Shown in pieces: positions 1 to 11,848 of a stretch of 64,000 nucleotides of DNA (within the stretch, counting starts at the first letter, position 1; each line of letters opens with the position of its first letter). Source of the DNA: Caprimulgus europaeus (taxonomy: Eukaryota > Chordata > Aves > Caprimulgiformes > Caprimulgidae); contig OU015538.1 in assembly GCA_907165065.1 (NCBI GenBank), positions 16,631,165 through 16,695,164 of the forward strand. Reading direction: 5' to 3'. The translations under genes and the position numbers were made by a program. Under the pieces are notes generated by a model. It was not told the DNA's origin. It ran no database searches and saw nothing but the letters and a program-made list of their open reading frames with translations.

Positions 1-1063
1 AGTAAAAAGGAAATTAGAAATGTCAATAGTTTTCCCATTTATATTGATTCATAACTTCTAAGGTTGTGATATCTGGCTGAAAGACATAATTATGTCCCAT
101 GTTACTATTGAATCTCTACATTTTTGTCTCATAACCACAACCAAATAAATCAGTCAGCTTAAAGTGCTTGAAGTTGATTTTCCCTCTCTTTGTTGTTTTA
201 GGTCTTTTTTCTTTTGTTTCATCAACCGTGGGGTTTGTCTCTGAATTAATTTTTTTCTTCAGAATAACCTGTTTCCAAAGGGTTTTCTGAAATATTCATG
301 GTCATATAGGAAAAGATTGCTGTAGTGTGTTTTTAAAAACAAGCAGATAGAAACTTTTAAAAAATGAAGATAGGGAATAAGTTATTTTAAAAAAATGTAT
401 GTGTATTTGCTTCATCTTCTGAAAAAAAAATAAGTATTTGTCAAGTATTTTTCTTCAACATTTCTTCAACATTTCTATTTCACATTTTTAATAGTATCTA
501 ATAAATTACAAAATATTTCACATCATGATGCATTATATTAATCCAGACTTCATTCTAAATCAGTGTGTTAATATATGTAGATATTTGCTCAGAGGGGGTG
601 AGTGACATTGTGTATATTTCATATAGGTTTCAAAACAGCTGAAATCAGTTACTTATAGCTGAAAAAAGTAGCTCAACAGTGATGTCTCCTAACAAATGCA
701 ATTAATCAGATGTTCTTTTGCAGAATAAGCAGTGTACAGAAACACATTTAACATGCAAAGAAATCTGTTGTGCACCTTGAAGTTTTAACTGAGATGATAA
801 AGGGAATATACATCATAACAGTATTGATCATATGCTGACAACCTGCATAATTCTACTTCTTGGTATTTCATGCTTTAACATCTTTAAAACACTAATGGGA
901 CACCCAGGGATCCAGCAGTGTTTTGCCAAGACTCAGTTATGAAGCATCTGCTGTGAATCACCCTTGCTCTAGTAAAGATGCAATCTGACAGTTTGCCATC
1001 AGCTTGTCCTTCTCAAAGTGACTTTAAAAATATTACAGGCTTCCATGTATGTGGTGCAGTGAC
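1..1063. other. Unique AT-rich noncoding DNA
   Basis: No gene, RNA or transposable element is recognisable here. A short direct repeat (cttcaacattt, twice in a row) sits near 454-475 and an A run near 422-430. Stops are frequent in all frames. Confidence 0.6.
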
Positions 1064-1085
1064 TACAAAAAACCCAACAAAACCC
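1064..1085. repeat. Short A/C-rich tract
   Basis: A run of A interrupted by CC/CCC groups. It is one of about ten such tracts in the window, in both orientations (the complement reads as T/G-rich). No flanking retrocopy body is recognisable. Confidence 0.5.
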
Positions 1086-1118
1086 CTATCATCTCTAGTG
1101 TGCTGAGTTGATTTAAAA

Positions 1119-1138
1119 ATATATATATATATATATAT
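1119..1138. repeat. (AT)n microsatellite
   Basis: About ten uninterrupted AT dinucleotides, followed by further AT-rich sequence (tttatataatt). It is probably length-polymorphic; no other function is indicated. Confidence 0.9.
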
Positions 1139-2180
1139 TTATATAATTAAATACTCTTTCAATTGCTTTCCCTGAAAAATCACCCAGGGAATGACTGATA
1201 CACAAACTTTTCAAGCTTTGAAAGATAAGTTGTAATTGCATTAATGCAAAACTGATGCCTTCAGTATTTTTCCTGGTCTAACTGGTTGAAATTTAGGAAA
1301 TCAGTCTACTTTCACAAGAAAAGAGTCTCCGTTGACTTGCAGTGCAGGAGATGAAGGCAGCAAAACTTACTTTGGCTTTGCAAGACAGCAGATGAGGCAG
1401 AAAACCCAGGGAATTCTCTCTCCTTGCTCCAAAGACCTTTTTTACATAGATGCCTTGCAGAACTGTACTGTTAATGAACTTAGAGGAGAACTGCTCTGAC
1501 ACCGTTATGGCTTGAATTTCTTCACTGATGCCCCAAGAGTATTTTCTCTGATCTGTCTGTACTTTTATATTGTTCTAATTATGTATTTTAATTTCCTTTT
1601 GTCCTTAAATCCTCAAAACGATTACCCTTATATTATCCATATGTCTTTTTAATTCTTTATTACACTGGCTGATAAATAATCATAGTGTCAAATCCTGCTT
1701 GTCTTAGTGTTTTTGAGCTGGTAGGAATACTCTGGGTAGCTAATTAAACTGTAATATATAGGAAAATGTATTATAGATAAGGAGAACAATTGCCAGAAAC
1801 TACATTATGAAATGTCTGTCTGTTAAAGTTGACTAGTTTAAATATTGATCAAGTCAAACAGAAGAATCAATGTCAGATACTGAGAGGGATTTTAAGCAGC
1901 AGAATACAACTTTATTTAGCATTATATTTTCTCTCCCACCTCTTAAATAAATCATTTAACTCTTTCTAATATATTGAGCTCCAAACATCTGTCTAGTGAA
2001 CTTCACAAAATTCACAGAAACTCGGTAAGAAATTTCAGCATAACAAATCAATACTTTTCTGAGAGGCCAAAGATCTATCGCAGTGTTCCTGATTTGTTCT
2101 ACACTTGTGAGATAAACTCTTCTAACCCTTCTGGTTCTTATCTGAAGTGTTGCCAAACAACAATTGAATCCCTCATGCTT
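1139..2180. other. Unique noncoding DNA
   Basis: AT-rich sequence with no recognisable gene or repeat family. A minus-strand frame of 69 codons (1293-1502) starts and stops without any family signature and is probably chance. A GTAAGT-like donor motif on the minus strand near 1366-1371 has no convincing paired acceptor. Confidence 0.55.
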
Positions 2181-2251
2181 CGTGTGGTTTTGTGTGGTTT
2201 TTGTTTGTTTGCTGGGGGCATTGTTTGTTTTTGTGTTTTTTTCCCTTCCTA
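2181..2251. repeat. T/G-rich low-complexity tract
   Basis: Repeated TTTG/GGTTTT units (tgtggttttgtgtggttttt, then gtttgttt and a T run). With the next tract at 2362-2415 it forms a strand-asymmetric T/G domain. The bias explains the otherwise unsupported open frames crossing it on both strands. Confidence 0.8.
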
Positions 2252-2361
2252 ATTTGACATTAAACCAGAAGTTGACTTTTTGTATTTGCGTTTTATTGCT
2301 CTGGAACACATGGGTCTAAAGAATGTCCTTGTGTTTGGTTATCTCCAAAGTTACATTTTGC

Positions 2362-2415
2362 GTTGGCTTTGGGTTTTTTGGTGGTTTTTTTGGTTTGTTT
2401 TGGTTTGTTTTTTTC
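2362..2415. repeat. T/G-rich low-complexity tract (GGTTTT-like)
   Basis: Irregular GGTTTT and GGTTTGTTTT units ending in a T run and CAG. This is the second such tract within 250 bases. The run T...TTTTCAG resembles a splice acceptor polypyrimidine tract by composition, but no exon with a donor follows. Confidence 0.8.
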
Positions 2416-2543
2416 AGAGGTAAACTGCAATTTGGAAATGGGGGAATTCCCTTCCCTCCCCCATCCTTGGCCCACAAGTGCATAGCTGATACTTGTCAGC
2501 TCATCTGCTATCTTCCATTTATGGATTTTTATTTTAATTTTGG

Positions 2544-2557
2544 TTTTTTTTTTTTTT
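2544..2557. repeat. Poly(T) run, 14 bases
   Basis: Uninterrupted T run in T-rich surroundings. It could be the reverse of an old poly(A) tail, but no retrocopy body or target duplication is visible. Confidence 0.8.
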
Positions 2558-5064
2558 ACTCAATAATACCTCATAGGAAAATCTGAATTTGAAATAAACC
2601 ATGAATTTGCCACTGCAGGTATCCCAATGTGTTGAGACTACAGGCACCAAGTGGCTGGGCTGTTCTGTGGTTTTCTTTAACTCTGTTTTTCAAACAGGAA
2701 CAGAGTGACCTGGTAGAGCCTCAGTGCCTGATGGGGTAAGAATGACAAATGAAGCATTTTTTACCAGATCTGAGGCTGGTGGCACTGCAACAAGGCAGCT
2801 GTCAGTCTGAGATGCAAGTGTAGTCTAAGTCTGGCACTCATCTAAGTCTGGCACTAGCAATCTCTGAGGAAGCCAGATGTTTTCAGCTGATATTTGTTGT
2901 TTCCTGCCAGAACTGGAGTGTATTAAGTTCTGCGTATACTATGCTGTATTTCTGTTCCTATCTATGTACTATGCTGGCTTCGATAGAGTGCAAAAACCCC
3001 CCTTTTATTTGAAATTAAATTAATTGGACTGTATAATTGGTTGTCCACAGTTTTTGCAAAGCCAGCATTCTATCCTAGCACTAATATTAGCCCTTAAGTA
3101 ATTTATGGCAAGTTTTTGTACATTTGTTTCTCTCGAGCAAATACTGCTGTAACCTGCATGCAGTACTGTCTTCAGTGTATTGTCATTTATATGAAAGGGG
3201 AGCATATCTGCTTGGTTTGCTTTCAGATATTCTAGATAAAAGGCCACAGTAAACTCTTCAGTGTCCTCTTTGTGTTTATATAATGACATATTTTAGAGTT
3301 TCTTTACATTTGCATGCATGAGAATGAAAAAGACAAAAGATTGTTCAATACAAATATAAGTTAAAAGAAGTTTTGTAGTATGCAATTCTGGAGTCTGTTG
3401 TAATTCCTAGTGTGAGAAGTAGTCTAGTGGAGGGATGAGAACTGGAAAAGCAGAGAACACAGGAAATGCATTTCTTCATCCTGTTCCCACCCTCCCAAAG
3501 GAAAAAATACAACCCTGTTACCATGGAAAAATCAACATGATAGAGAACTGTTGGATCTCCAATACCATTTTTTAAAATCCAATTGGTTGCAGCTGTACTG
3601 AGAGGAAACAAATGTTTTGCTGCCTTTGCTGCCAAATAATAGATTATATTTGGAAGCATAAGACTAATGAAAAAAATACAGTTCAGAAACCTAGTGATTG
3701 CAAAGCTTCCAGCATAAGAAACTGTTAGCTTTCTTTGTAAAGAATGCTGGGCTTTAAAAATTTATGTTTTATATTTTAGCTGCAGTATTAAGTTTTATAT
3801 AACATTGTTTCCTGAGGATTCAGTATTTCACCATGGAAGTGATCCCAAGCTTCGTGCTTTCTGCTGGCTATAATTTATCTATTTACCAGCAGCAGCCATC
3901 TGCTTGGAAAATCATTGTCTCAAACTTGGGTGGAGTGGAGCAGCAAGGCGGGAGCAGTGACTAGAAGACAGCCTTGTCCTGCAGAGGGGTAGCAGGCCTG
4001 GGGTTCCTGATTCTCATTGTATGTTCAGTGCTCCTTCTCTGTAGACGTGCAAAAGTGACATTTCACTGAGGTACAACAAATACAACAAATCCTGCTGGGG
4101 CATGAGAGTCTGAGCTGCATTAGGACTTTGGTGCCTCAAAGAGTGTGCTGCTCAGCAAGGGCCTTTCTCCCTGCCACAGCTTGCAGGATTTTCAGCAAGC
4201 TTCTTTGGCTGAACTTGTAGATTTTGACAAATTCAAAGGCTGAACTTGATGAATTACTGTTGAGTAGAGTTATCACTACTTGGCTTTTGTGGAAGTTGAA
4301 AATCCATCAGAAGTGACATGATCTGTGAGCTACCAAGTTGCTGCTCATCAGCCGGGGTTAGCTGCTCTCCATGGTGGGGTGGTTTCAGCCAGCACCCTCC
4401 ATTTCACATGTGGAACACACCTGGCACAGGTAGAAGGCTTAGCTGAGAACCAGCAACTATTACCTGAGGTGAATTTACTTAAAGTCATCAAATCATTAGG
4501 TCACCTTGATGGTTTTATTAGGAGAGATAGAATCTGTAGTTTTGTTATTTGAAATTATTAGTTATAGGAATGAAAAAAGAAATAGTCTATTAAGCCACTT
4601 ATAAGCAGATGTAAAAGTTAAGTGTATACCATTAGGCCTTGTTAAAGCAAACAGACAGGTTATCTATTTTTCAGTTCATTGTCATGGTAGAAAGAAACAT
4701 TGATTTGTATCTTTTAGAGATCAATAATTGCAGACCTGTAGCTTAATCTGGCATAGGTGGATGGAAGCATTTTTGCAGTGCTTCTGTAAGAAACTAGCGA
4801 GCTAAATCAATAATGCTATATGACATAAAGGAGAAAAGAAATATCTTTATGACATCAAGCAAGGGTTTAGCAATCTGATCTGCGTTCATGGTATTGAGTG
4901 ACTCATCAAATATCTGAGCAACAAGCAGTAATTGATTTTACAGTATCTGACCAGCTGACAGCAATGTATGTGTGTAATACAGCTGAGTGGCATTCGTGCA
5001 AACTTCTTGCTGTTGTGTTGCTGGTAGCTGGTAAGATTGTAATACAACATGCTGTGGTTTATGA
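2558..5064. other. Unique noncoding DNA with a small tandem duplication
   Basis: No gene is recognisable. A 17-base direct repeat (tctaagtctggcact plus two bases, twice) lies at 2824-2857. A 9-base repeat (tacaacaaa twice) lies near 4072-4089. The frames at 3020-3289 and 3345-3659 (minus) and 4325-4552 (plus) show no domain, no splice context and no codon bias that would support them. Confidence 0.5.
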
Positions 5065-5079
5065 TTTTTTTTTTTTTTT
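5065..5079. repeat. Poly(T) run, 15 bases
   Basis: Uninterrupted T run followed directly by ACAG. It resembles a polypyrimidine tract and acceptor by composition, but no donor-closed exon follows. Confidence 0.85.
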
Positions 5080-5376
5080 ACAGTTTGGTGATGAATGATG
5101 CAGGAATTTAAACCCTCACCTTTAGAAATAACCATCTGTTACAAAATAGATTGCTGATGTCTTCTTTAGCAACCTAATGCAATATGAGTAAAATTACTGT
5201 TACCTATGACAGAGAGCTAACCAATGGAGTCTGTGTTACTTACTGCATTAATAGTATCCTTAAAAAGCCTGATTTTAGGTGGGTTAATGAAGAAAATAGA
5301 CACTTTTCTCCATAGTAGTGAAGCATGTTTTATACTAGATGTTGTTGTATATCACAAAACATTTGCTTATATAATT

Positions 5377-5390
5377 AAAAAAAAAAAAAA
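5377..5390. repeat. Poly(A) run, 14 bases
   Basis: Uninterrupted A run in AT-rich DNA. No identifiable retrocopy lies upstream. Confidence 0.85.
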
Positions 5391-7126
5391 TAATGGGAAA
5401 TGCACTTCTTTCACTCTTTTGAAAGCTAATGTTTATCTGGGGTTTTTTTAAGCTTACAGTACTCCTAGTATAAAATAGAACTGCTGAAGCAGAATGATAA
5501 ATAGTATTCTGAGATTTTTAATATTTTTTTTTTACTTGGACACCTGTCTTGAGTAGGAACATTGTACTAGTTTTTTCACTTTGGACAGAACTTCCTAGGA
5601 GGAAGTTCAGATGTTGAAAGTTGCAAGTTGCAAATACTTGATTAGTTTCATCAGCTACAAAATAGTATATTTTGGAATTAATTAAATTCTAATAAGTCAT
5701 CTATCAATTGTTCACATGAATTTGAATATGCTCAATGATATTATAATTTTCCAAATACAACCTTGGCCTTGCATAGTAGCAAGGTGCCTTCAGGCAAACA
5801 TAGTCATAAAAATGCAGGTGTGTTTAGCAGATATAATAAAACAAGGATAAAAGTGCAGGTGTACAGAGCAGGTTTATCAAGTGACACTTCTATAGATTAT
5901 AACAAACCATGTCTTTATTGAGTTAAGAGGCAATCAGTAGTGCTGTGGCTCTCTGATTGCCCATCCTCCATCGTTTTCTCTCCAGCTCCAGAGCGGTTGT
6001 GCCATTTGATCAGAGTGTGCTATGACTCACTTCCCTGTTTTATTTTCTCTTGCAGATGGCATCATTTTATCTCATGCTCTGAAAGTGACAAGTGACGCTG
6101 TGGCATTGACTTAATTGTATTAGACTGTACTAGCTGTGATGAATATATAATCTGTGTTGCAGCTTTCTTTATCTCTGCCTTACACAGCAGTGGGTAAAGT
6201 AGGAAAACACAGGGAAGCTAATATAATGCTTCAGATACTACTGCTGTGGCTTTGAGCACGAAGGCAGTATCAGTAATGTCATTATTGGTCCCCATGTAAT
6301 AGCACTGATACTGGGGGTTTTTTCTAGTGTATCAGGGAAAATAGAGGTGTTCAGCTGACTCACTGTCTGACGTTGTCATTTTGGCACACAAACAGTTTGT
6401 GAAATGCTGCCAGTTCTGTCTTACTGTGTTGGATCTATTTGCCCAGAGTTTTTACATTCCTTTCCAGACCTGGTAATTTTGGTGGAACTGTAACCTATGC
6501 ATCCCCCAACACTTTTTGAAACTGAGAAACATGATAAGTATTTGATGTTTTGCCAAAGTGAAGAGTATTACAAAACCTAGTGTGAGAAGTTTATTCTTTT
6601 CGTGTTGGTTTATGATAGACAGGTACTAAATTTTGTTGAGGGGGGAAAAAAAAAAGTGTTCTGAAAGACCTTCCTACCACCGCCACCACACGTGCTGTCT
6701 TTTCTTTCATCAAGGTTTGCTGAAAATGGCTGATTTAGAAATGGTTTTTTTGGGCATAATGTAAACAGCAAAAGTGCTGTATTTCCAATAGTTTCAAAAT
6801 ACTGACACACAGTTTTGGGGGGAAGATGTCTTCTACTACTACAGGGAGTACAACACTGAAAGTATGTATAGATTTTTAAAAGTTACAAGAATATTGGAAA
6901 AATATTACTATATACTAATACTATGTTAGTTTTAAATCTATAAGAGGAGTTATGCATTAATTCATTTTCATAGAAGACATACGGTTTCTCTTCAGAGTGA
7001 GCAAAAAGTGTATCATGTGTATCAGAATCATATTGGAAATTGGTTATAAGAATCTGGAATGATCTTGTTCGTAGGAACACACAAAATCTAGCATTCCTGA
7101 ACAATGACAGAAAGATAGACCATAGA
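5391..7126. other. Unique noncoding DNA
   Basis: No gene or repeat family recognised. At 6042-6054 a good polypyrimidine tract ends in CAG and is followed by ATGGCATCA, but the frame stops after eight codons and no near donor was found, so I do not call an exon. Confidence 0.5.
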
Positions 7127-7156
7127 GGGGTTTGGGGGTTTGGTTTGGTTTTTTTC
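7127..7156. repeat. T/G-rich tract
   Basis: GGGGTTTGGGGGTTTGGTTTGG-type sequence followed by a T run. It is the same class as the tracts at 2.2-2.4 kb, 13.9 kb and 59.1 kb. It has several G runs but too few closely spaced ones for a confident quadruplex call. Confidence 0.75.
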
Positions 7157-10100
7157 AAAAATCATAAATGGGGACTCTGTGCAAACTGTTGCAAGAAAAT
7201 TAATTATGCTTAAATTAGTTTAACCAATTGAAAAATGACTTGTCTAATGTACTCCATTATGATGAGTAGTTCTGCCCTTTCAACTGTAAAGTAGTTGTAA
7301 ATAATGAAATAATTCAGATTGTGGGAATAAAGCAGTATTTCTCTTTGTTTTAATAACTGTGCCTTTGAATCTCACTCTGACCTTTAGCAAAGGCTTGATA
7401 TCAGTGCACAGACAGCACGTGGCTGTGGAGGGCGGGGGCTGGTGTTAACACCGAGAGGAAAAGCAGGATCATGAGATAATGTAGTGGAGAACTTGAGGAA
7501 TGTTTTATTACCTGATTGTTGAGCTCTCTCTCTAACTCTTAAACTATTTTAATAAATAAACACAAAAAAAAAATTTAGGAAAAATTTTTGTATAGGGAGC
7601 TGCTTTTAGATAACTGAAGAATGAAATGGATTAGTTAACTGATTCCATGTTAGCAAGTGGTTGATACTTATCTGGAATATGATGATTGTAATGTTTGAAT
7701 TTGGCAAGATAGAGATTTACACCCAAGACTTGAACCCACAGACAGGATATGGGGATTTTTTCCACTATTAGTTCAACTCCTCCTTTCTCTCAAGCTCTCC
7801 TTTTAACTTGTACAAAAAATACTCAGAGATGGATAAAAAGTACTTAGATGTTTGAAATGGTTATGACAATTGGAAAGCTACCTTTTTTGACAATATTTTT
7901 TCCCATCCAACCTCTACCAATATTGCTGCTGAAAGATCTTTGTCCAAATATATAATAGACAAACCATGGAACACACAATAAAACAGATTTCTTTTCCAGA
8001 GGGCTCTACCAGAGATGAGTGTTCCGCCTCCTGAGAGCAAATGACTGTCTCAATTAGCAAGCAGTAAGGGTAAATATGTAGACTAGAACATGATGCTGAG
8101 GACAGTGTGTTGCCAACAAGCTCTAGTCTAATCAGGAGACTTGCTTCAGAAGCGTGCTCCTCATGCAAATGAAAATGGTAATATGAACACACTCTTAACG
8201 TGAACAATGTGGTTTCTGAGTAACTGCTTTAAGAATTATTTTTTGTCCATCTTTAAATTTTTTTGGTTTCCCAAGTCTGTTATCACTAACTTCTGGAGAT
8301 GACTGCAGATACTGAACAGAAGATAAATCTGGTCTCTCTGGCATTTTTCAGGCAGACAGGAATATCTGCCAAGCCAGCACTGAGCCAACCAGAAACTGTG
8401 GCAAGATGAGCCATATGAAACACAATTTGAGTTAATGTTAGCATGCCTTTCAGTAGGTTTGTTGACTTGATTTCTGTATTGTGCTAACTTAATCCATGCA
8501 GCTTCCAGTTGATTTGGAGTGATGACTGCTTTTGTCTGCAAAATGCTTTCCAGACATATTCCTAAACCTGCCAATAAACAGAACCATGGGTGAAAAGTGG
8601 GACTGCTGGATGAAAACAGCAGATGAAAAGGTGATTGCTAGAGGTTTGGAACCCTAGAGAAAAGGAAATAAACACAGATTAAAAGTATAATTAGACCAAT
8701 ACTGTGAGAAGATAACCAATTCCATTTTATGAAAGGATGCCATTAGTCTTGCACACCGGGAGATGATTTGGCTGATGTAGGTTCTAGGAGCAGAACAGTC
8801 CATTGTTTCTAAGGTTAATTTGTTATTCAGATTAATGTATGTAGAGTTGTCCTGATCTTATACAGGCCTGAAAACATTCTTCATGCATTAATTATGAAAT
8901 AAATCTTGTTATAAACACTACTTCAGTGTTATCACAGTCTCTAGGCAGAGACTGCAGCAATAGTCTTATGCCTGCCTCAGTTTACCATGATAATTGAGTC
9001 AAAATTTCCTGTACCTAAAGCAAGGTCACACAAAACCTTTTTGGAGCAGGGGTCTGTGGTGGTTATGTAGGCGATGCCACCTGTGTAACCTTTCACTGGC
9101 TCTACCATTTAAGAGAAACAATAATGTAATAAATGGCAACTTTTTTTTTACCCTCCTACCAGTAGTTATTAGTGAACTGGACAGGGACTCTTTAAAGTAT
9201 GAGATTACGAGAAAATATGAATTACTTCTGACCCACAGATTCATATTAATATATTTCAGGAAACATCTAGAATTAACAGCATCATTAGTATAGAAATAAT
9301 CTGGCAGGAAAAAGTTTTATTGTGTAGAAAAAGTACATGTAGAAAATATGTCTTTTGTGGACTTGTTTCTTAGTACATGTATAAAAACTTTCTATTTCAC
9401 TGTTTAATTGTTTTGAGCATGAGGAAACTTGTGTTTTGCATGGCTCAGTCAACTGAATTACGTGTAAGCATTATCACAGCCATAGTTCTTCCTAATCATT
9501 AGAGGGAAGGGGAGAAAAATGAACAAATCAAACCTTTCCCCTTTTGAGGGCAAGGACCAAATGGATGTAACAGAAGTCATTGATAAAATGTTCTGTTCAG
9601 CTGGACTAGTGACAAATGACAGCTGAGTAGGAGTCATTGCAATAAATCCAGTGGGACAGTATTCAAAATAGTCCTATACTGTGAACACTTTATCAATTTC
9701 TCCACAGTTAGATGTAATGCTGAAATAAAAGCAATCTGTACTTGTAACCTTGGATTAGAAGCATGAATATACTGCTGTTGTCACTATTAAGTCTTGGTAA
9801 TGCCTGCATAGTCAGAATCTAATGCGGCCAGAACTTTGAGATGAGACTGTTCAGGTCTTTCCTCATAGGGAGCTCTTCAAAGATCAGAAGGCTTTTAAAA
9901 TGAAGAAGACAGACATATTAGACAATACTCTCTACAGAGAGAGCCTGGCCTCACTGCATCGTAGGTTTGAATGGAGAGAAGAGACAAATTCCTCAGGGTG
10001 TGCTTTGGCAGAATTATTGAAGTAACTTTTTTCCTGTTACAAATAGTTTGAAAAAGTCTTAGTGTTTTTTTGGCCAACTTAATACATAATCCTGAAACTA

Positions 10101-10722
10101 AGATGTTCTTGGCAAAGAATATGCTTCAGCTTCCATCTTGCTAGAAGGTGCTACTCCTCTCAAAGCTGATTTGTTTTAGTTTTTGTGACATTAGCTGCAA
10201 GGCTTTTCAGCAGTATGGGCAGGTTGTTCTGGGAGGAGAGGGTTGGGAGCATAAAACCCCCACTGTGAAAGTGGAAAAGGTGAGAAATGGCAAAGCAGGG
10301 TAGAAAACTGCAAGGGCAGGAAAAAAACATGGCAGAATGACACTTCTGTTGTGCTGGTTGCTGCTTCTAGAAGGGAGCCCTATTTTTCCAGAGTAGTAGC
10401 TGCCCTTACAGCTCCCTGAGCCTTCCCTGTTAGCAGCAGCAGCTGCAGCCTGACACTCCAATGCTGCCATTTGGAAAAGGAGCCCTTTGCTCTTTTGCTA
10501 CACAGCAGAGTCTGCACCCTGAGGCGTTCATAGCACTGCTGTCACCAGAGGTTTAGTGTAGAGAGTACAGAGGTTTCATCGCGGCCTATGGAAGGACCAA
10601 GTCTTGGCCTGAGTCTCAAGTTTGTGAAGCAACTAAACCATGAACTTTATTCTGGTTCCCTGCTTCATCACCAACACTTGTCAGTTTGTTGTTAAAAGAC
10701 TTGATGGAAGCATGCACAGCTA
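7157..10722. other. Unique noncoding DNA
   Basis: No gene, RNA or element recognised. A locally GC-richer stretch at 10200-10520 contains a short CAG/CTG cluster (gcagcagcagctgcagc, 10434-10450) and a minus-strand frame of 87 codons rich in Ala. That frame has no splice context and no family signature, so it is not called as a gene. Confidence 0.5.
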
Positions 10723-10736
10723 CTCACAGCTGTGAG
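10723..10736. other. Perfect 14-base palindrome with CAGCTG E-box core
   Basis: CTCACAGCTGTGAG is its own reverse complement and is centred on the E-box CAGCTG. A few palindromes of this length are expected by chance in 64 kb, so functional binding is only a possibility. It lies just before a TAAT-rich block. Confidence 0.5.
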
Positions 10737-10760
10737 CGATGTCTGAGCAGTGATAGGATT

Positions 10761-10980
10761 TAATTCCATAGTAGTTCTGTCTGATTTGTAACATTTAAGA
10801 GTAGTACATAATGACTTTATAATTGTGTGTAATAGTGCACAAAACAGAATTCTAAATTAATAATAGCTGTGTGTTTATTAGCTAGCTTATTTAATTAATA
10901 TATTAGATTTTTAGAAGTGTGTTGTTTAATCAATGGTGTAGACTCTTAAATTAGTTAAATCTTGGGCTTGCAATTAGAGA
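10761..10980. promoter_or_regulatory. TAAT-rich block, possible conserved noncoding element
   Basis: About fourteen TAAT/ATTA cores occur in roughly 220 bases, including TTTAATTAATATATTAG and AAATTAATAATAG. TAAT is the core recognised by many homeodomain proteins, and such clusters are common in deeply conserved vertebrate enhancers. The region is also simply AT-rich, so the density alone does not prove function. The enhancer reading is inference; no conservation can be measured from one sequence. Confidence 0.25.
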
Positions 10981-11524
10981 GAGTCAGACCTATGAACAGG
11001 GCCATGTGTTGCTTGGGCTTATGCTAGGTCTCAGAAGAGATGAATCCATGCTGATTACTCAAGAAGAGCATAGGTCTCTGAAAGCAAATAGACACATTGG
11101 TAAATAAGCAACATTAAAACCAGTGTATTTGTTTAATATTTGTTTAACTTCCCATAGAATTATGATTTTTGTAATGGTAAGTAGGAACTCACTTGAGGAA
11201 GTAGATGTAGATTCCAGTTTTGGAGAATACAACACTTGTATCCTGATTTTAACATAACAAATGTTCCTAAGTCACAACAATGAAGAATTGCATTTGTACT
11301 GTTGCCTCAATTTTGCATCAGTATCTTGGCACATTGTGCAGATGCTTTGAGCAGCGAATAATAGTTTTCTACTTCTACAGTCCAAGTCAAGGTTAAAGAG
11401 CAAATTCTTAACACAAATATTTTGTATAAAATTGATTTGCTTCATTCTGGTAAATCTGCGAATAAACCAATTCTAGCACTAGCAATGCCTGTAAATACTT
11501 TGTTTGAAAGCATTCCCATAATCG
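10981..11524. other. Unique noncoding DNA
   Basis: Nothing recognisable. No exon-like segment has both a good acceptor and a good donor. Confidence 0.5.
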
Positions 11525-11848
11525 GAAAAAACTGGGCTGAAGGAAACTTAAGAGGTCAACTAATTCATTGAACTGTTTCATAAATCTTTATCTCTGAGTA
11601 AAAATCTCTAGTGAAATAGTTTCCAGAATTGCTGTAAGTGGCATTATCCAGTTCTTCACTAACTTCCAGTGAAAAAGAATTGCCTACTTCTGATTATTTC
11701 CCTGGCTGCAGTGAAAAGTCACCATTCTTGTCCTATAGAGTGGATATGCAAGTTATGATCTCCTTTTACCTTTCTGGTAGCTCTTTTTACAGTTTGAAGC
11801 TTATTAACCTCTATTTTCAATGTACTTTTTTTTCTTTCCTCCCTCTTA
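11525..11848 (-). mobile_element. Old, decayed CR1-type LINE 3' fragment
   Basis: The plus strand reads like the antisense of an old CR1 3' end. A gctgaaggaaacttaagaggtcaact segment resembles the usual GGTTGGAAGGGACCTCAAGAGGTCATCTAGT block. It is followed, in the right order, by segments resembling the second-half landmarks: a CCAGTTCTTCACTAACTTCCAGTGA part, a CCCTGGCTGCAGT part, and CATTCTTGTCCTATAG plus GTGGATATG. Many substitutions and indels separate it from the landmarks, which fits an ancient insertion. The identity rests on remembered family landmarks rather than an alignment. The small open frames at 11638-12046 fall largely in this fragment and are not genes. Confidence 0.6.

Noticed and set aside
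2181-2590. Overlapping open frames on both strands (up to 117 codons)
   Set aside because: They run through T/G-rich low-complexity tracts (Lys/Asn/Thr-rich or Phe/Gly-rich translations) and mirror each other on the two strands.
6042-6090. Good acceptor followed by ATGGCATCATTT
   Set aside because: The frame stops after eight codons and no convincing donor follows nearby.
10427-10470. CAG/CTG cluster as a coding repeat
   Set aside because: Only a few units, in a minus-strand frame without splice sites or recognised domain.
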